A DNA stretch of 64,000 nucleotides from the NCBI GenBank assembly GCA_012976225.1, contig JAAVVG010000014.1:186001-250000 (forward strand), in the 5' to 3' direction. Positions 12,132-23,460 of the stretch are shown here, in pieces; position 1 is the stretch's first letter; every line of letters begins with the position of its first letter. Origin of the DNA: Golubevia sp. BC0850. Lineage: Eukaryota; Basidiomycota; Exobasidiomycetes; Golubeviales; Golubeviaceae. The notes under the pieces were generated by a model. That model searched no databases. It was not told where the DNA came from and saw only the letters and a list, made by a program, of their open reading frames with translations. The position numbers and the translations under genes are program-made.

Positions 12132-13785
12132 CTAAGCAAATCGAGCCATCTTGCGAGGAGGACCATCTTCAAAGCCATTCGTCTCCGGTGGTGACAAGAA
12201 AGGTTCTACTTCGACTCCAGTCAGAGGTCCGTATTCTGTCGTAGGGTCAAAGAATGTCAGCACCTATCTTCTCTGGACAAGAAACCTGACTCTTGACACT
12301 GCTCACCTCCTTCCAGCAAGCCTTCGTATGTTTCCTGCAGCTTCGACTTTCTCTCTTCAGGTTGCAATTGGACTAGAACGTCCTTGTTCTTTCTGTAGAT
12401 CCTAGCTTTGATCACAAGACGCAGAGCTTTGATTTGTTCAGCATCTGAAGGATCGGTTGACAGTAAGAGAATCAATTCTAGTAGTCGAGACCATTGACGC
12501 GGAGCACTGTGTGGAGACGTAAGGTTTGAAAGTTAAAACGCTGTCGATCCTCTAGCGCCTTCTCTCTGACCCAATCTACATTTCATTGATGAAAACTCAC
12601 ATCTTGTACTTCCTCCTCTGACTTTCACTCAATTCCTTTTCAATGGGAGCCTTCAACTTCCCAATTTCCTTCAAATAATCTCTGACTCCACCTTCTCCAC
12701 AAAGTTTTCTCAAGTCATTTGAATCTCTAAGCCTATCGAAAGCTTCACTTGGATCTTCGACTGTCAACTCTGTGACACCTTCTCTCTTCTGAACTTCATT
12801 CATCACCAAGTTGTATAGTTCTGATCCATGCTTTTGAGTTTGATGTGTTGGTAGAATCAAGAATTGAGATAGACGGATTCTAGATGAAGAGGGATAGAAG
12901 TAGAAGGTGTAAAGTGAGGTATAACCGATGAAGTGATACGTAGAACCGATACGCTCAAAGAGAGTGTAGAACTCCCAGTTTGATTCGTCTTCTTCCAGGT
13001 AGGAGGCTGAGAAAGGAGTTGAGAGGGAGGGATCGTAATAGAGATTGTGACAGAGATTACGACAGGGAAGTGATTAGAACTGGCATACAACCAACGTTCC
13101 CTTCTGCCCACCGTTCTTTTCCCATTCGCGTGCTTCCGACTCTTGATTTACTTCGATTCTAATAGCAGAACTCACCTCCTTCAATATAGAATAGCGCAAA
13201 GATTTGAACCCTCCTGTGAAACTCCTTGAATCCCTCCGTTTCCCAAGTAGATCTATAAATCTCGAAACTTCTCTGATTATCATCATCTCCTCCGTTTCCA
13301 TTCTCATTCCCACTTGTTGATTCTTTCTTTTCCCCGGAAGAGCTCGAGAAGAGATTCGATCTACCTTTCCCTTTGCCCTTATCTTTCTTCTTTCTCTTAT
13401 ATTCACCCACCAATTCACCCTTAGGTTTCGCCTCCAAATTCTCAGTCTTGTTCCTCAATTCTTCCCATTCTTGTCTCCTTTCGATACCAAAGAATGTATC
13501 TTCGGGTAAGAATTCCATTAGAATCTCTTCGACATCATCAGTCTTAGCTGAAGTGTTGTTGTTCTTCTCACCATACTCTACTGTTAGAAGAGGAGGGATT
13601 GAGAGGTTTGAGGCGTAATGAAGGTCGATCGATAGAGATGAGTAGCCATAGATCAGCTCTGCTTCACCAAAGATCGGGTACGTGAAGGTTGGATTGAAGG
13701 GAGTGGAAGCAGTGGAGGGAGTGGAGATTAGGTTGATGGAAAGTGCTTGGTTTGAATTGGAAGCCCATGAATCTTCGTCTGCCAT
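12132..13785 (-). CDS. HAT1: Type B histone acetyltransferase catalytic subunit HAT1
   Basis: Four exons (13785-13176, 13006-12601, 12506-12307, 12235-12132) give 439 aa with all phases closed. Signature stretches: FNPTFTYPIFGEAELIYGY near 30, the exon 1/2 join rebuilding IFALFYIEGASYLEEDES, then WEFYTLFERIG, FIGYTSLYTFYFYP and SQFLILP (~250-256), and TVEDPSEAFDRLRD (~285) with the catalytic acidic residue. Family role: acetylates newly made histone H4 at K5/K12, with the WD40 partner Hat2, before chromatin assembly. The acetyl-CoA loop reads QTQKHGSELY where the family usually has Q-x-x-G-x-G, so its first Gly is Lys. A Lys/Gly-rich insert (~125-170) is not typical. A short C-terminal exon ends PPRKMARFA, a possible nuclear signal. 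Confidence 0.95.
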
Positions 13786-14557
13786 AATCTGAGTTGTGAT
13801 ACTTCAAAGAGGAACTTGAAGCTACAGGGGCCACGATAGGGAAAGAAGGGAGAAAAGAAGAGATAGAGGTGTCAGCTTTCAAGAGGCCAAGCTTGAAATC
13901 GACCCCTCTCCAATGAGCGCAGCTTCTAGCACTCGTAATCCAGTCTATCCCAGCTTCCGATTCAAATTTGAGCCATGTGACTGGGCTGCAGGGGAAGATG
14001 GCTGACTTGCTCTGCTTCCCTCGCGTAGCCAGCATGGAGAAGCTTGGGCGATTCAAAGAAAGACATCCTTACTCTTCCCTTTCCGATCTCCGTTCTTTGC
14101 AGAGTTCTACTTTCCAGTTCCATATGCTTTCCATCAGGTATGTTCTCTCTGCTCTTCCTGTGTCTCTTTCGCGTGTCTCTTTCCTACTGTCAGTGAAGAC
14201 CACCCCCATGTGAAGCGTCTAACTCACCTTTGAGGACTATTAACGATCAAGTACAAGCCTTTCGAGTTAGGCTGAGCTTGACTTTGCTTTCGATGCTTGT
14301 TTTGTGAGGCGCGGTGGTGTTGTCTGAGAAAATAGTTGCTGGTGCGTCGCGTATGTGTCAAGCTCTGTTTCAGACCAATGATCGATAACGATATCATTCA
14401 AGCAACAAAAAAAGGGCAGGGTAACTTTAAATAATACATTTGTTTTTTGGATCTTCTGCAAAAATCAGGTCATTTGAGCTTACTCTGCCAACTTTTGGGC
14501 CTCGAACTTTCTGCCCTCCCGAGAAAGCCTTGCACAGTGAATTGAAATCGGGAGAAT
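13786..14557. other. Intergenic, HAT1 upstream region
   Basis: Holds the HAT1 promoter and the 3' flank of the penta-EF-hand gene. Short frames such as 13968-14213 (+) show no family features. Nothing else is supported. Confidence 0.5.
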
Positions 14558-16349
14558 CTATGGGGCAGATAGAACAGAACTGAGGAATTGATCGTAAGAA
14601 AGCTGAGCCCAACCTGTACGTTGCTGTTGAAGAAATATCGGAGACAGTCGAAGGGAGGGGAGAAGAGTCAGCGTAAACCTGTGTGCCAACTCCGAACTGT
14701 TCGGGAAGCTACCAGTAGGTGACTCACAGTGTCAAACTTTTGGAAAGATTCGGTCAAAGACTTGATGACAACGCAGGCCCTAACGAAACGGTCGAAAGTG
14801 ATTCCTTGCTGAGCTCCTCTCGAGTTGGGTAAAGAACCTGTGGGAGGTGGTTTATCATCATTGATCACAACTGCGGTGAGTAATAGTAAGCGAAATTCAG
14901 TAAGAGGATAGATACCGCTTCTTTGTTGTGACCGGGATCAGAAGGGAACTGAAAGAGGGAGAAGAGGAATGAGATACTGACCATATTTCTGAGGAGAGGA
15001 GAAGCAGGAGAGCAAGAGGAAACAACAGGGTCAGCTAAAGCCACTGCAGCTCTTCCTTAGAGCATTAAGTCGACTTACAGCTGTGACAAGATGTAGAAGT
15101 TGAGGATTTAAGTTGTATCCGAAAGCTCTGAGCGCATTTCCCAGCTCTTGCTGATCGATGTTTCCTGAGCGATCCGAGTCGAAGTGCTTGAATGTCTTCT
15201 GCCAGTCTCCAACGTATTTCCAAAGTCCAACAAACTCATTCTACGAGAAGGGAAGGGGGTGTGAGAGGGAAGAAAAGGGAAGGGGGGTGTCAGTGAGAAA
15301 GCTCGATCAAAATTTATTTCACAGAAACTCACAAAGCTGATGGTGCCGTCTCTTGAGACGTCAAATATTGACATGAGCATTCTAACTGTATCGATTTCGA
15401 ATGGAGTCCAATCTCCGTTGACTAGAGCTGCCTGAAGTTCGTGAGCCGAGATGTTACCAGATTTATCGGCATCGACAGCGATGAAGAAACCCCAGAGTTG
15501 AGGATCAGCACCCGGAGGAGGTCCAGAGTTCTGTAGAGAGGAAGATAGAGAGAGTATAGGTAAACAAAGAAGCTCGGGAAGGAGCGGCGGGGAAGAGGAG
15601 CTCAAAAGGCCATGGACGAACTGTATTGAAAGCCTGTGGGCGACCGCCTTGGGGAGGGTATCCTCCTCCCTGAGGTGGGTATCCTTGTCCTTGTGGAGGC
15701 CCTGAGTTGTCGAGAGTAAGAGAGAGCAGAAAGAAGAGGCAGAGGTGAGAGCTGGAAGGCAAGCGGTGCAGGATGAGAATTGGATCCTCCCTCGTCCTCC
15801 TCCAGTGAACGAGTCTCTGCAATGAGCGAAAAAACAATTCCCCAGTCTACTTTTCTTGAGGCATTGCCTCTCATTTCATTCAGCGAGCTTGTGGAGATGG
15901 GCAGAAGGGATCCAGCTGGACGCAGCTTCTGCCTCCATCTAGAAGCCTTCCCTCCAAAAACCTCACTTTTGAAGATGACTCACCTTGACCATATCCCCCC
16001 TGCTGTCCGCCGTATCCACCTTGCTGCTGAGGGGGTGGAGCTCCGTATCCACCTTGGTTAGGAGCTGAGAATCGGGAGTTAGGACAAAGGAGAAGGAGGT
16101 TTTGAGTAAGCTACTGGTACATCGTCCTGACTGAAGATTTGGCGATTTCTTTTCAAGAGAATCCAATTGGTGGTCCATAGATAACATCCAATTGGGGTGT
16201 CAGTTGCCTCGTATCTTGCCTATCTGTGCTGATTCCTTCCACACCTTCGAACTCTTTCCATTCTACTGACCTCCACCATATCCGCCCTGCTGCTGTCCTC
16301 CATATCCACCTTGTTGTCCGCCAGGTCCATAAGAGTATGCGTTAGACAT
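14558..16349 (-). CDS. PEF1: Penta-EF-hand calcium-binding protein (PEF1/ALG-2-like)
   Basis: Eight exons (16349-16271, 16064-15984, 15701-15622, 15530-15333, 15240-15079, 14988-14982, 14870-14728, 14623-14558) give 271 aa. A Gly/Tyr/Gln/Pro-rich N-terminus (~1-80, repeats of QQGGYGG type) precedes the EF-hands. EF1 DADKSGNISAHEL, EF2 DVSRDGTISFNEF and EF3 DSDRSGNIDQQEL keep canonical Ca ligands; EF4 (NDDKPPPTG...) and EF5 (DTQRTGWAQLSYDQF) are degenerate, as usual for the dimerising last hand. WKYVGDWQKTFKHFD and ITFDRFVRACVVIKSLTE are family hallmarks. Exon 6 is only 7 nt (AAATATG) and restores HLVTAKYV. Exon 3 uses a GTTCGT donor. Family role: Ca-dependent adaptor, in yeast for polar growth and cation homeostasis. 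Confidence 0.92.
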
Positions 16350-16763
16350 CTTGTTTATTGAATTTGTTGTTGTTGTAGTTGTTGGGGAAAGAAAGAGGAG
16401 AAAGAGATTGAATAAGTCCACTACTGAGTGGTCTCCACGTGTAGAACTCTCTTGCAGCCCAAGTTGCTGAAATGTTTACATAACACTATACCATCTTGCT
16501 TGACATTTTCGCTTGTTTTCGTCTCTCTAGCACCATCTTTCTTATTTCAACAATCTGCGCTTCTACCGATCCCTTCAAATCGATAAAGCCTCAAACCCAC
16601 CCAGATCCCAAGTCGATGTAGTCATGCATCGAAACATTGAAGTGGTGATTATGATTGATGGTTATTCTAGATAATGAAGAGGGAAACGTGTGACTGTATT
16701 CTAAATTACAATGGTGGTTTACAAAAGATGGGAGAGAGGGAATCCGAACATTGCTTTCAACTT
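16350..16763. other. Intergenic: PEF1 upstream region and ZIM17 3' flank
   Basis: Both flanking genes are on the minus strand. No coding evidence is seen; the ~100 bp above the PEF1 ATG are TTG/GTT-rich on the minus strand and probably the leader. Confidence 0.5.
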
Positions 16764-17776
16764 TCAAGCATCATCCCTGGTTTTCTTCTCGACGGTTTCG
16801 TATGAGATTTCCTCAGCTCCTTCGATCTCTAGAGTCTCTCCTCCCTCTCCATCGGATAGAGCTACACCCCTGCGAACCCTGCCTCCATGAGCTGCTACGA
16901 TTTGTTCGATGTTTCGAGGTTCATCGGCGGAATCGGTGAACCAGCCTAAATGGTCTGCTATCAGATGCCTAGAGGAGAACAAGACAGCAAAGAATCGAGG
17001 TAAAATGATAGGGGAAGGAGAGGAGGATAAAGAAAAGATTTGCGAGGAGTTAGAGTCGAGGGAAGTCGTAACAGGAGAGATAGTGAACATGCTTCTCACA
17101 TCGGATCGACCACGCCAAAAACGTAGAGACAAATCTAACATCAAACTTCTCTTCAATTGAGTAGACTACGACCCGAAGATAAACCAAGAGCAGTGTCGTG
17201 TGAGATCCAGAGACTGCGTAGGACCAGCCCTATTCCCCTCGACGCTATGCTCTCTGCCTCTTTTGCACCCTTTCAAGAAACTCAGTTCCGAGCTCTGAAT
17301 CATCTTCTTCGCCTCAGCCTCCATTCTAGCTGCGGAAGAGGCTGATTAACTCACCTGTTTTTGCAACCTGGACACTGCACCAAGACGATCCCTTTGGTGT
17401 AGGCTTGCTTTGTAAACTCATGAGTACTCCTCTTTCCACAGTCCTGTACTGTGCAGGTGAAAGTGAGAGAGAGCTTTGGTTTGATCTCGCCTATGGAGGA
17501 GGAAGAAGAGGTGGAGCCATCTGAAGGGACAGACACTGAGGATGAAGAGGAATCTGAACCTGAACCTGATTCAGAGGCTCGCCTTGGAAAAGTAGTTGAG
17601 AAGTTGGATAGAGGAATGAAAGTCTTGGGTAAGAAGAATGGTTTGGAAGCTATCGAGATTTGAGGGAAAGAAGCAGTTGGTCTGAAAGATGATCCAAGGT
17701 GGAAATTCCTGCTTCTAATTGAAGGCTTCCAACTCTGAGAGCTTCTCTTGGATGGAGCTAGTCTATTGCTGATCAT
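16764..17776 (-). CDS. ZIM17: Mitochondrial zinc-finger chaperone escort ZIM17/HEP1 (DNL-type)
   Basis: Two exons (17776-17355, 16968-16764) give 208 aa. An Arg/Ser-rich, acid-poor N-terminus (~1-60) is a good mitochondrial presequence, then a Ser/acidic linker. The DNL zinc finger begins at KPKLSLTFTC, with CTVQDCGKRSTHEFTKQAY and CPGCKNR, and the splice join continues HLIADHLGWFTDS, the most conserved part. The first Cys pair is spaced C-x4-C rather than C-x2-C; the second is C-x2-C. Family role: keeps mitochondrial Hsp70 soluble and supports protein import. The start codon lies 116 bp from that of TCP1 on the other strand. Confidence 0.95.
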
Positions 17777-17892
17777 GACTTGAAATAAGAATTAGAATCA
17801 AAGTTTGTTTTGGGTAGGTGTTGCTTTTGAGAAGGACATCGATCTCGCCTTCCTGTTCTTCTTCCCCTTCCCACCACACCCTTCGATCAAAG
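17777..17892. promoter_or_regulatory. 116-bp bidirectional promoter ZIM17 / TCP1
   Basis: Only 116 bp separate the two start codons, so the core promoters and both leaders are compressed here. An in-frame ATG at 17818 upstream of the TCP1 start would add a Ser/Arg-rich stretch; I prefer 17893 because MSQLF is the family start. Both products are chaperone-system proteins, so co-regulation is plausible but inferred. Confidence 0.6.
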
Positions 17893-20046
17893 ATGTCACA
17901 ATTGTTCCAGAAGGACCCACGTAATGCTGGGTTATTCATTGGAGGTGAAAGGCTGACTGGCCATGAAATCAGAGATCAAAACGTTCTAGCTGCTCAATCT
18001 ATCGCAAATATCGTGAAAAGCAGTTTAGGTCCAGTAGGTTTGGATAAGTGAGTAACTTCCTCCTCTCTTTCCTTTCTTTCTTCTCTCTCAGGAATCCATG
18101 AACTAACATCTATATCATTTCACTCTCAGGATGCTGGTGGACGACATCGGAGATGTGACCATCTCAAACGATGGAGCTACAATTCTTAACCTCTTGGAAG
18201 TAGACCAACCAGCTGGAAGGATCTTAGTAGAATTAGCTCAACAGCAAGACAAAGAAGTAGGAGATGGTACAACTTCAGTCGTCATCATCGCTGCTGAATT
18301 ACTTAGAAGAGCCAATGAGTTAGTCAAGAACAAGATCCACCCTACCACTATCATCACTGGTTATAGGTTAGCTTGTAGAGAAGCTTGCAAATACATGCAA
18401 GACCAGCTCACTACCAAAGTAGATGCTCTCGGAAAGGAAAGTCTGATCAATGTTGCAAAGACCAGTATGAGTAGTAAGGTCATTGGAAGGTGAGTCTCAT
18501 AAGGGAGTGAGGCCAGTCGAAAGGAAGGTCAGAGAAGAAAGTGGAAGAAATGAGATGAGAAGATGACGCATGCTTCTGCTTGGAAGGGAAAGAAAGTTGA
18601 TGTCAGTTCTTTGGCTGAGTCAAATGAGGGAAAGTTTTGAAAGAGAGTGGAGGAGCTTTGAGCTTCGAGAGGCAGCTCCAGAAGTCAGGAAGAAGCCTCT
18701 CGATCTCAAGTCCAGTGCTTTCGCACTTGAGCGGGTCTGTCCATGTTTAGGAATGCTATTCGATGATAGAAAACTTTCACTTCATGGCTGCAAAAGGGAG
18801 AGAAGGGCACACCTAATCGATTTTCTATTCTTCTCGACTCCCACTGACTCCATCTCCTCTCTCCCTCGCCTGCTCCAATTCCAGCGACGACGATTTCTTT
18901 GCTCAGCTCGCAGTCGATGCCATGCTAGCAGTCAAAACCATCAACGGACGTGGAGAGACCAAATACCCAGTCAAGGCTGTCAACGTCTTGAAAGCTCACG
19001 GAAAATCAGCTCGTGAATCTCTCTTCATCAATGGATACGCTCTCAACTGCACAGTCGCCTCTCAAGCCATGAAGACACGTGTTAAAGGAGCCAAAATCGC
19101 ATGTCTAGACATTAACCTCCACAAGCAACGTATGCACATGGGAGTCCATATCACTATCGACGATCCAGATCAACTAGAAAAGATTAGAGCCAGAGAATCC
19201 GAAATTGTTTTAGAAAGAGTCAGAAAAATCTTAGGAGCTGGAGCCAACGTTATTCTCACTACAAAAGGAATCGACGATCTTTGTCTAAAGGAGTTCGTAG
19301 AAGCTGGAGCTATGGCGGTTAGAAGATGTAAGAAGGAAGATTTAAGAAGAATCGCAAAAGCAACTGGCGGCCAATTCATTTCCTCTTTAGCTAATTTGGA
19401 TGGAGAAGAAACTTTTGAAGCTTCTTCTTTGGGTCACGCTGATGAGGTAGTTCAAGAGAGAATTTCAGATGATGAATTGATCTTGGTTAAAGGAGCCAAG
19501 ACTGTCAATTCTTCTTCTATCGTTCTCAGAGGAGCAAATGATTACTTGTTGGATGAGATGGAGAGAGCTCTTCATGATTCTCTATCAGTTATTAAGAGGA
19601 CTTTGGAATCTGGAAGTGTGGTTCCTGGAGGTGGAGCTGTAGAAGCGGCGCTTTCTATCTATTTAGAGAACTTCGCTACTACCCTTGGATCAAGAGAACA
19701 GCTCGCTATTGCTGAATTTGCTCAAGCTCTTTTGGTTATCCCAAAGACCTTAGCTGTCAACGCTGCTAAAGATTCCACCGATCTAGTCGCCAAATTAAGA
19801 GCCTACCACAACGCCGCCCAGTCAGCTGGAGCTGCCGAACCTAAGAAAGCTCTCAGATTCTATGGATTGGACTTATTGAAGGGAGAAGTTAGAGATAATG
19901 TTAGAGCTGGAGTTTTGGAACCTACAGTCAGTAAAATTAGATCTTTGAAATCAAGTCTTGAAGCTGCTACTTCTCTATTGAGAATTGACGATGCTATTAC
20001 AATTCAGCCGGAACAACCTCAAGAAGATCCTCACGCTCATATGTAA
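17893..20046 (+). CDS. TCP1: T-complex protein 1 subunit alpha (CCT1)
   Basis: Three exons (17893-18047, 18130-18489, 18885-20046) give 558 aa, the family's usual length. Start MSQLF as in yeast Tcp1. Hallmarks: [20 protein letters not shown] across the first join, NDGATIL (65-71), the ATP motif GDGTTS (96-101), [19 protein letters not shown] across the second join, [39 protein letters not shown] and a C-terminus ending EDPHAHM. Role: one of eight subunits of the cytosolic CCT/TRiC chaperonin that folds actin and tubulin. Intron 2 is 395 nt and contains a long open stretch continuing into exon 3; the family alignment needs it removed. Confidence 0.98.
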
Positions 20047-20518
20047 TTGACAGAATAGGTATTGAGGATGAAAAGGTAAATGTGTCGACTTTACTGTACC
20101 CTCTCTCTTCCTATTGTTTTTACTATACACTCTGCATTCTTAATGTTTTCAAAATCCTCCAAGTTTCAACGTTCTCTCGATAGGATCGGGATTCCGATTG
20201 ATTGGGTGAGGAGAAGGTTTTGAAGCTACAGAAGGTCAAGTGTCTGAGAAATGCGCCTCGTTTTTCAGAGACACGAGACACTCTTCAGATGTCAAGCTGA
20301 TTTCAGTTCCTTCGCTTCGCCCGTCTCAAAGAAAAGTGTTTATTTTCATCACGCTTATCATCAGGACAGAGGGGAGCCAGGGGAAGGACAACAAGTAGAG
20401 ACCGACAGAACAACCGATAGAAAAGAACAAGAAGAATAGAGTGTAAAGCCTACCTCGAGGATAAACTTCTGATGATAGAACAGAACGAAATATTGTCCAA
20501 ATCAATACAACATCCACT
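20047..20518. other. Intergenic between convergent TCP1 and carboxylesterase pseudogene
   Basis: 3' flanking sequence with T-rich tracts after the TCP1 stop. No gene is seen. Confidence 0.5.
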
Positions 20519-22647
20519 CTAGCCATATAATTGCCAGTCGAATTGAACTTGGCTTCCCCAAAGACCTTTCTCGTTTCCACCGCAGCTTTCTGGATTTTGA
20601 GTTTGAACGATCTTGGATTCACCAGTCTCCTTGTTGTTTCCAACAACCAGCAGGTTCAGCTTTTCAGATGCGCCCACTAGGTTCCACTTTAACAGGCCTC
20701 CAGAGCTTGGGTTGGGATTCCCAGTTCTTGCGAAAGAGGCGTACCTAGCTTGTAACTCCTTTGAAACCTTGGCTTGAGCTGCGTCTGGTTTCACTCCACT
20801 AGCATAATTGTCGAAGATCAATTGAATGTCGTCTTCATGACAAACTACCTTTTTGTGACCTGCATTGATGTTCGAGTCACAGTAATCGTTGTCGTAGTTG
20901 GATGGATAAGTGATTCCAGGTTAATTCGAGCTAACCAAACGCTTGATCCTGTTATTTTGTGTTGACGACGTTTAATTTGTTTGCACATCTCCAAAGTCCA
21001 TCCGTAGCGATTTTTTCGGCTAGAGTTCGAAGACCATCTTCTCCCGGAATGGAAGAGTACTTTTGAGAATTCACGATAGCTTCACCTCTGCCGTTGTTGA
21101 AAACTTGGTTCTCTGCTTTACTCAGTGTTTCTATAATGTTGGTGTCGGAGGTCACTGCGTAGAAGAGCGTAGTGGCGTTAGGAGGAGAGATGTAGAACCC
21201 AGCCCCGATTGCTGAACCAGACTCATTAGAGACTGCGGTGAAGATCTATGGGAAAGACAGTTGGTTTTGCCGTCAGTTCACTTGAAACGTCTTGATAATT
21301 CAATGACCGGGAAGAGGTTCGAATGCAAATTGCAGACCAACGTTATGGCGGACCAACATTATGGCGACAAAATGATGACGAGGAGACAATACTCACCACG
21401 TCCTTTCCAATGCCTTTCCCGCTGGAAACATCCTTTTCCAGGCTTGAAGGAATGAATCTACCTTCAACTGGCTTATAGATCTCCCCGGCTGCAGTAACTC
21501 CAGTCTGAGCCGCAATGGCTGCTCCGAAAAGAGTTCCGGAAGCACTGCCGCTGGCGTTCAAGACGTCGTCCGTGCTCTTGGATCGAGCACGCTTCAAGTC
21601 GTCAATCGCGCATCCTAGAGTTTTGAGACCTATCTCTCCTAGATTGTCGGCCTGGCTTTCGGGAGAGATTCCATAGTTGGAAGTATCACTGACAGAGATG
21701 GCTTTTGCGAACAAGGGTTTGGCATCCGGGGCTGTGGGAATCGATCTGACCATGTGAGCTCCGGCAGATTGACCCATGAGAGTGACAGAATCTGCAGAGG
21801 AGGGTAGCCAAAGCGAGGTCAGGAAAGATCAAGTATGGGGAAACTCAGTGGCGGAGCGAACTCACTTTTGTCTCCTCCAAAAGCTTCGATGTTTGCTTGA
21901 ATGTAGCTCAAAGCAGTGAGGACCTCTCTTACGGCTTGATTACCTCCTACTTTGGAAGCTCCTGGCTTTCCTCCAGAAGGCTCATCAAGAAGAGCGGATG
22001 TTTGGAAGAATCCGAACATACCAAGACGATATTGAGCCACGATGAGAAGAGGCTAGGGCAGAACCGTCTAGACCTGTGGCAGTTGCACTTCTACCGACGA
22101 AAGATCCACCTGAAGCAGATTGAAAGTGATGGAAAAGACATCAGTCAGCGAGAGGGTCAACTAATGTAGGTGGCGATCGCAGTCCACAACTCAGAATGAA
22201 CTCACCTGGAAGCCAAATAATGACTGGAAGCTCAGAGCTAGAAGTAGCTCCAGAAGGAACGAAGATGTTCAAGTAGGGACAGTCTTCAGAGGATGCATTA
22301 CGGCCTCTTGCTCCAAAATCTCCTTGATAACAGCTTGAAGCAGTCTTGGTGGCGTCGTAAAGAACTTTCCAACCGGTTGAGGGTTTGCAAAACGTAGATC
22401 TCCGATGGGAGGCTGGTTGTTGGTGGGATGACAAGATGGAAGTTGGTAAGGACATGACATGTTTCACCCTGAGTGCTCAACTCACCTTAGCAAATGGAAG
22501 AGTAAAGCGAGTAGCTGATCCACCAATCTTCCCTTTAACACAACCCAAAGAAAAACAAACTTTAGAGGTGTACTGTCTCTTGAGGATGGAAGAGTCGACA
22601 CTTGATACCAAGGCAAGCAGAGGTAGAGTCCACAACGGTAATCTCAT
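20519..22647 (-). pseudogene. Decayed type-B carboxylesterase/lipase gene
   Basis: The minus strand starts with a signal peptide (MRLPLWTLPLLALVSS) and a KR site, then TLPFAKPPIGDLRFANPQ across a clean intron. About 22376-22383 the frame shifts: the next family match, YDATKTASSCYQGDFG and SSEDCPYLNIFVP, is in another frame of the same exon. A second shift lies near 22050 between GLDGSAL and LLIVAQYRLGMFGFF, with some residues missing. The middle is well kept: NSVTLMGQSAGAHMV holds the nucleophile Ser (GQSAG instead of the usual GESAG). Further on, after EKIATDGLWRCANK (~20990), in-frame stops and another shift precede ITYPSNYDNDYC and VCHEDDIQLIF with the catalytic His. At least four lesions suggest a dead gene; clustered sequencing errors are the alternative. 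Confidence 0.75.
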
Positions 22648-23460
22648 GGTGAAGCTTGAGTAAGAAGAGAGAGGACTGTGAGGGAGTGAAGGGGAGGGGA
22701 AGAAAACGTCGAGTGTAGAACCCGTTTAAGAAGTTTTTTTCTACTGAGTGTTACAATATACCCCTCCCCATTACGAACCCGAAAGTGACCCTTTAATCTT
22801 GAAGTTCGCATAAGAGCTTTTGCGGTCAAGGGCCTGAGGAGAGATTGACATCCTCCTGGGTGGCGTCGTTCTAATTTTTCATTTCGAAGGGTACTCAGTA
22901 GCGGGCGGGGTCAAGAACGAGAGACAGCACGCTTTAATCTGGAATGTGAAAGACGAAGGCGGAGAATTTTCAGAGGACTCGAAACAAGATTGAAGAGAAA
23001 AGGAGGATCGAGGATCATATTTGGACTACCCTCCGGCATTGTCAACTTCCGTCGGTGGCAACGTCTTCTTGTTTGAGTTTTTAAAAGACCAACCATTTCT
23101 GCGTCAGAGGTGACTTTTTTTTTGACAGAACAAACTCTTGACCACAAGATTAGAAGATCGGCAAGTCAAAGCAAAAAAACGTTTCATGTGCAGTTCCGAG
23201 GGGGTTGGAACTCGAAGATGACATCTTGACACGGGAAGATCGATGCCAGCCATTACTCTCTCGAGTCAATTCCAACTCCCCATTTCTCGCTTGGTAGAAC
23301 AAATGCTTACGTAGAACAAGATTTGACCGAGATCGGCCACCAGTCCTTCTCGAATAACAGCAACTGAAAGGCAGCAGCCCGAAGAGAAGGACGAGGATCA
23401 CTCCGTCTCGATTTTAAATCTAGTGTATCTCCTTGCTATTGAAGTTGCAGGATATGAAAT
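22648..23460. other. Intergenic, no supported gene
   Basis: Flanks the dead esterase and the MSS51 3' end. Short frames (22911-23147 and 23150-23401, minus) show no family features. No repeat is evident. Confidence 0.5.

Noticed and set aside
13968-14213. 81-codon open frame upstream of HAT1
   Set aside because: No family features; its position in the HAT1 promoter region and odd composition suggest chance.
18570-18921. Open reading stretch inside TCP1 intron 2
   Set aside because: It is Arg/Ser-rich, unlike any CCT sequence, and the family alignment requires exon 2 to join exon 3 at 18885.
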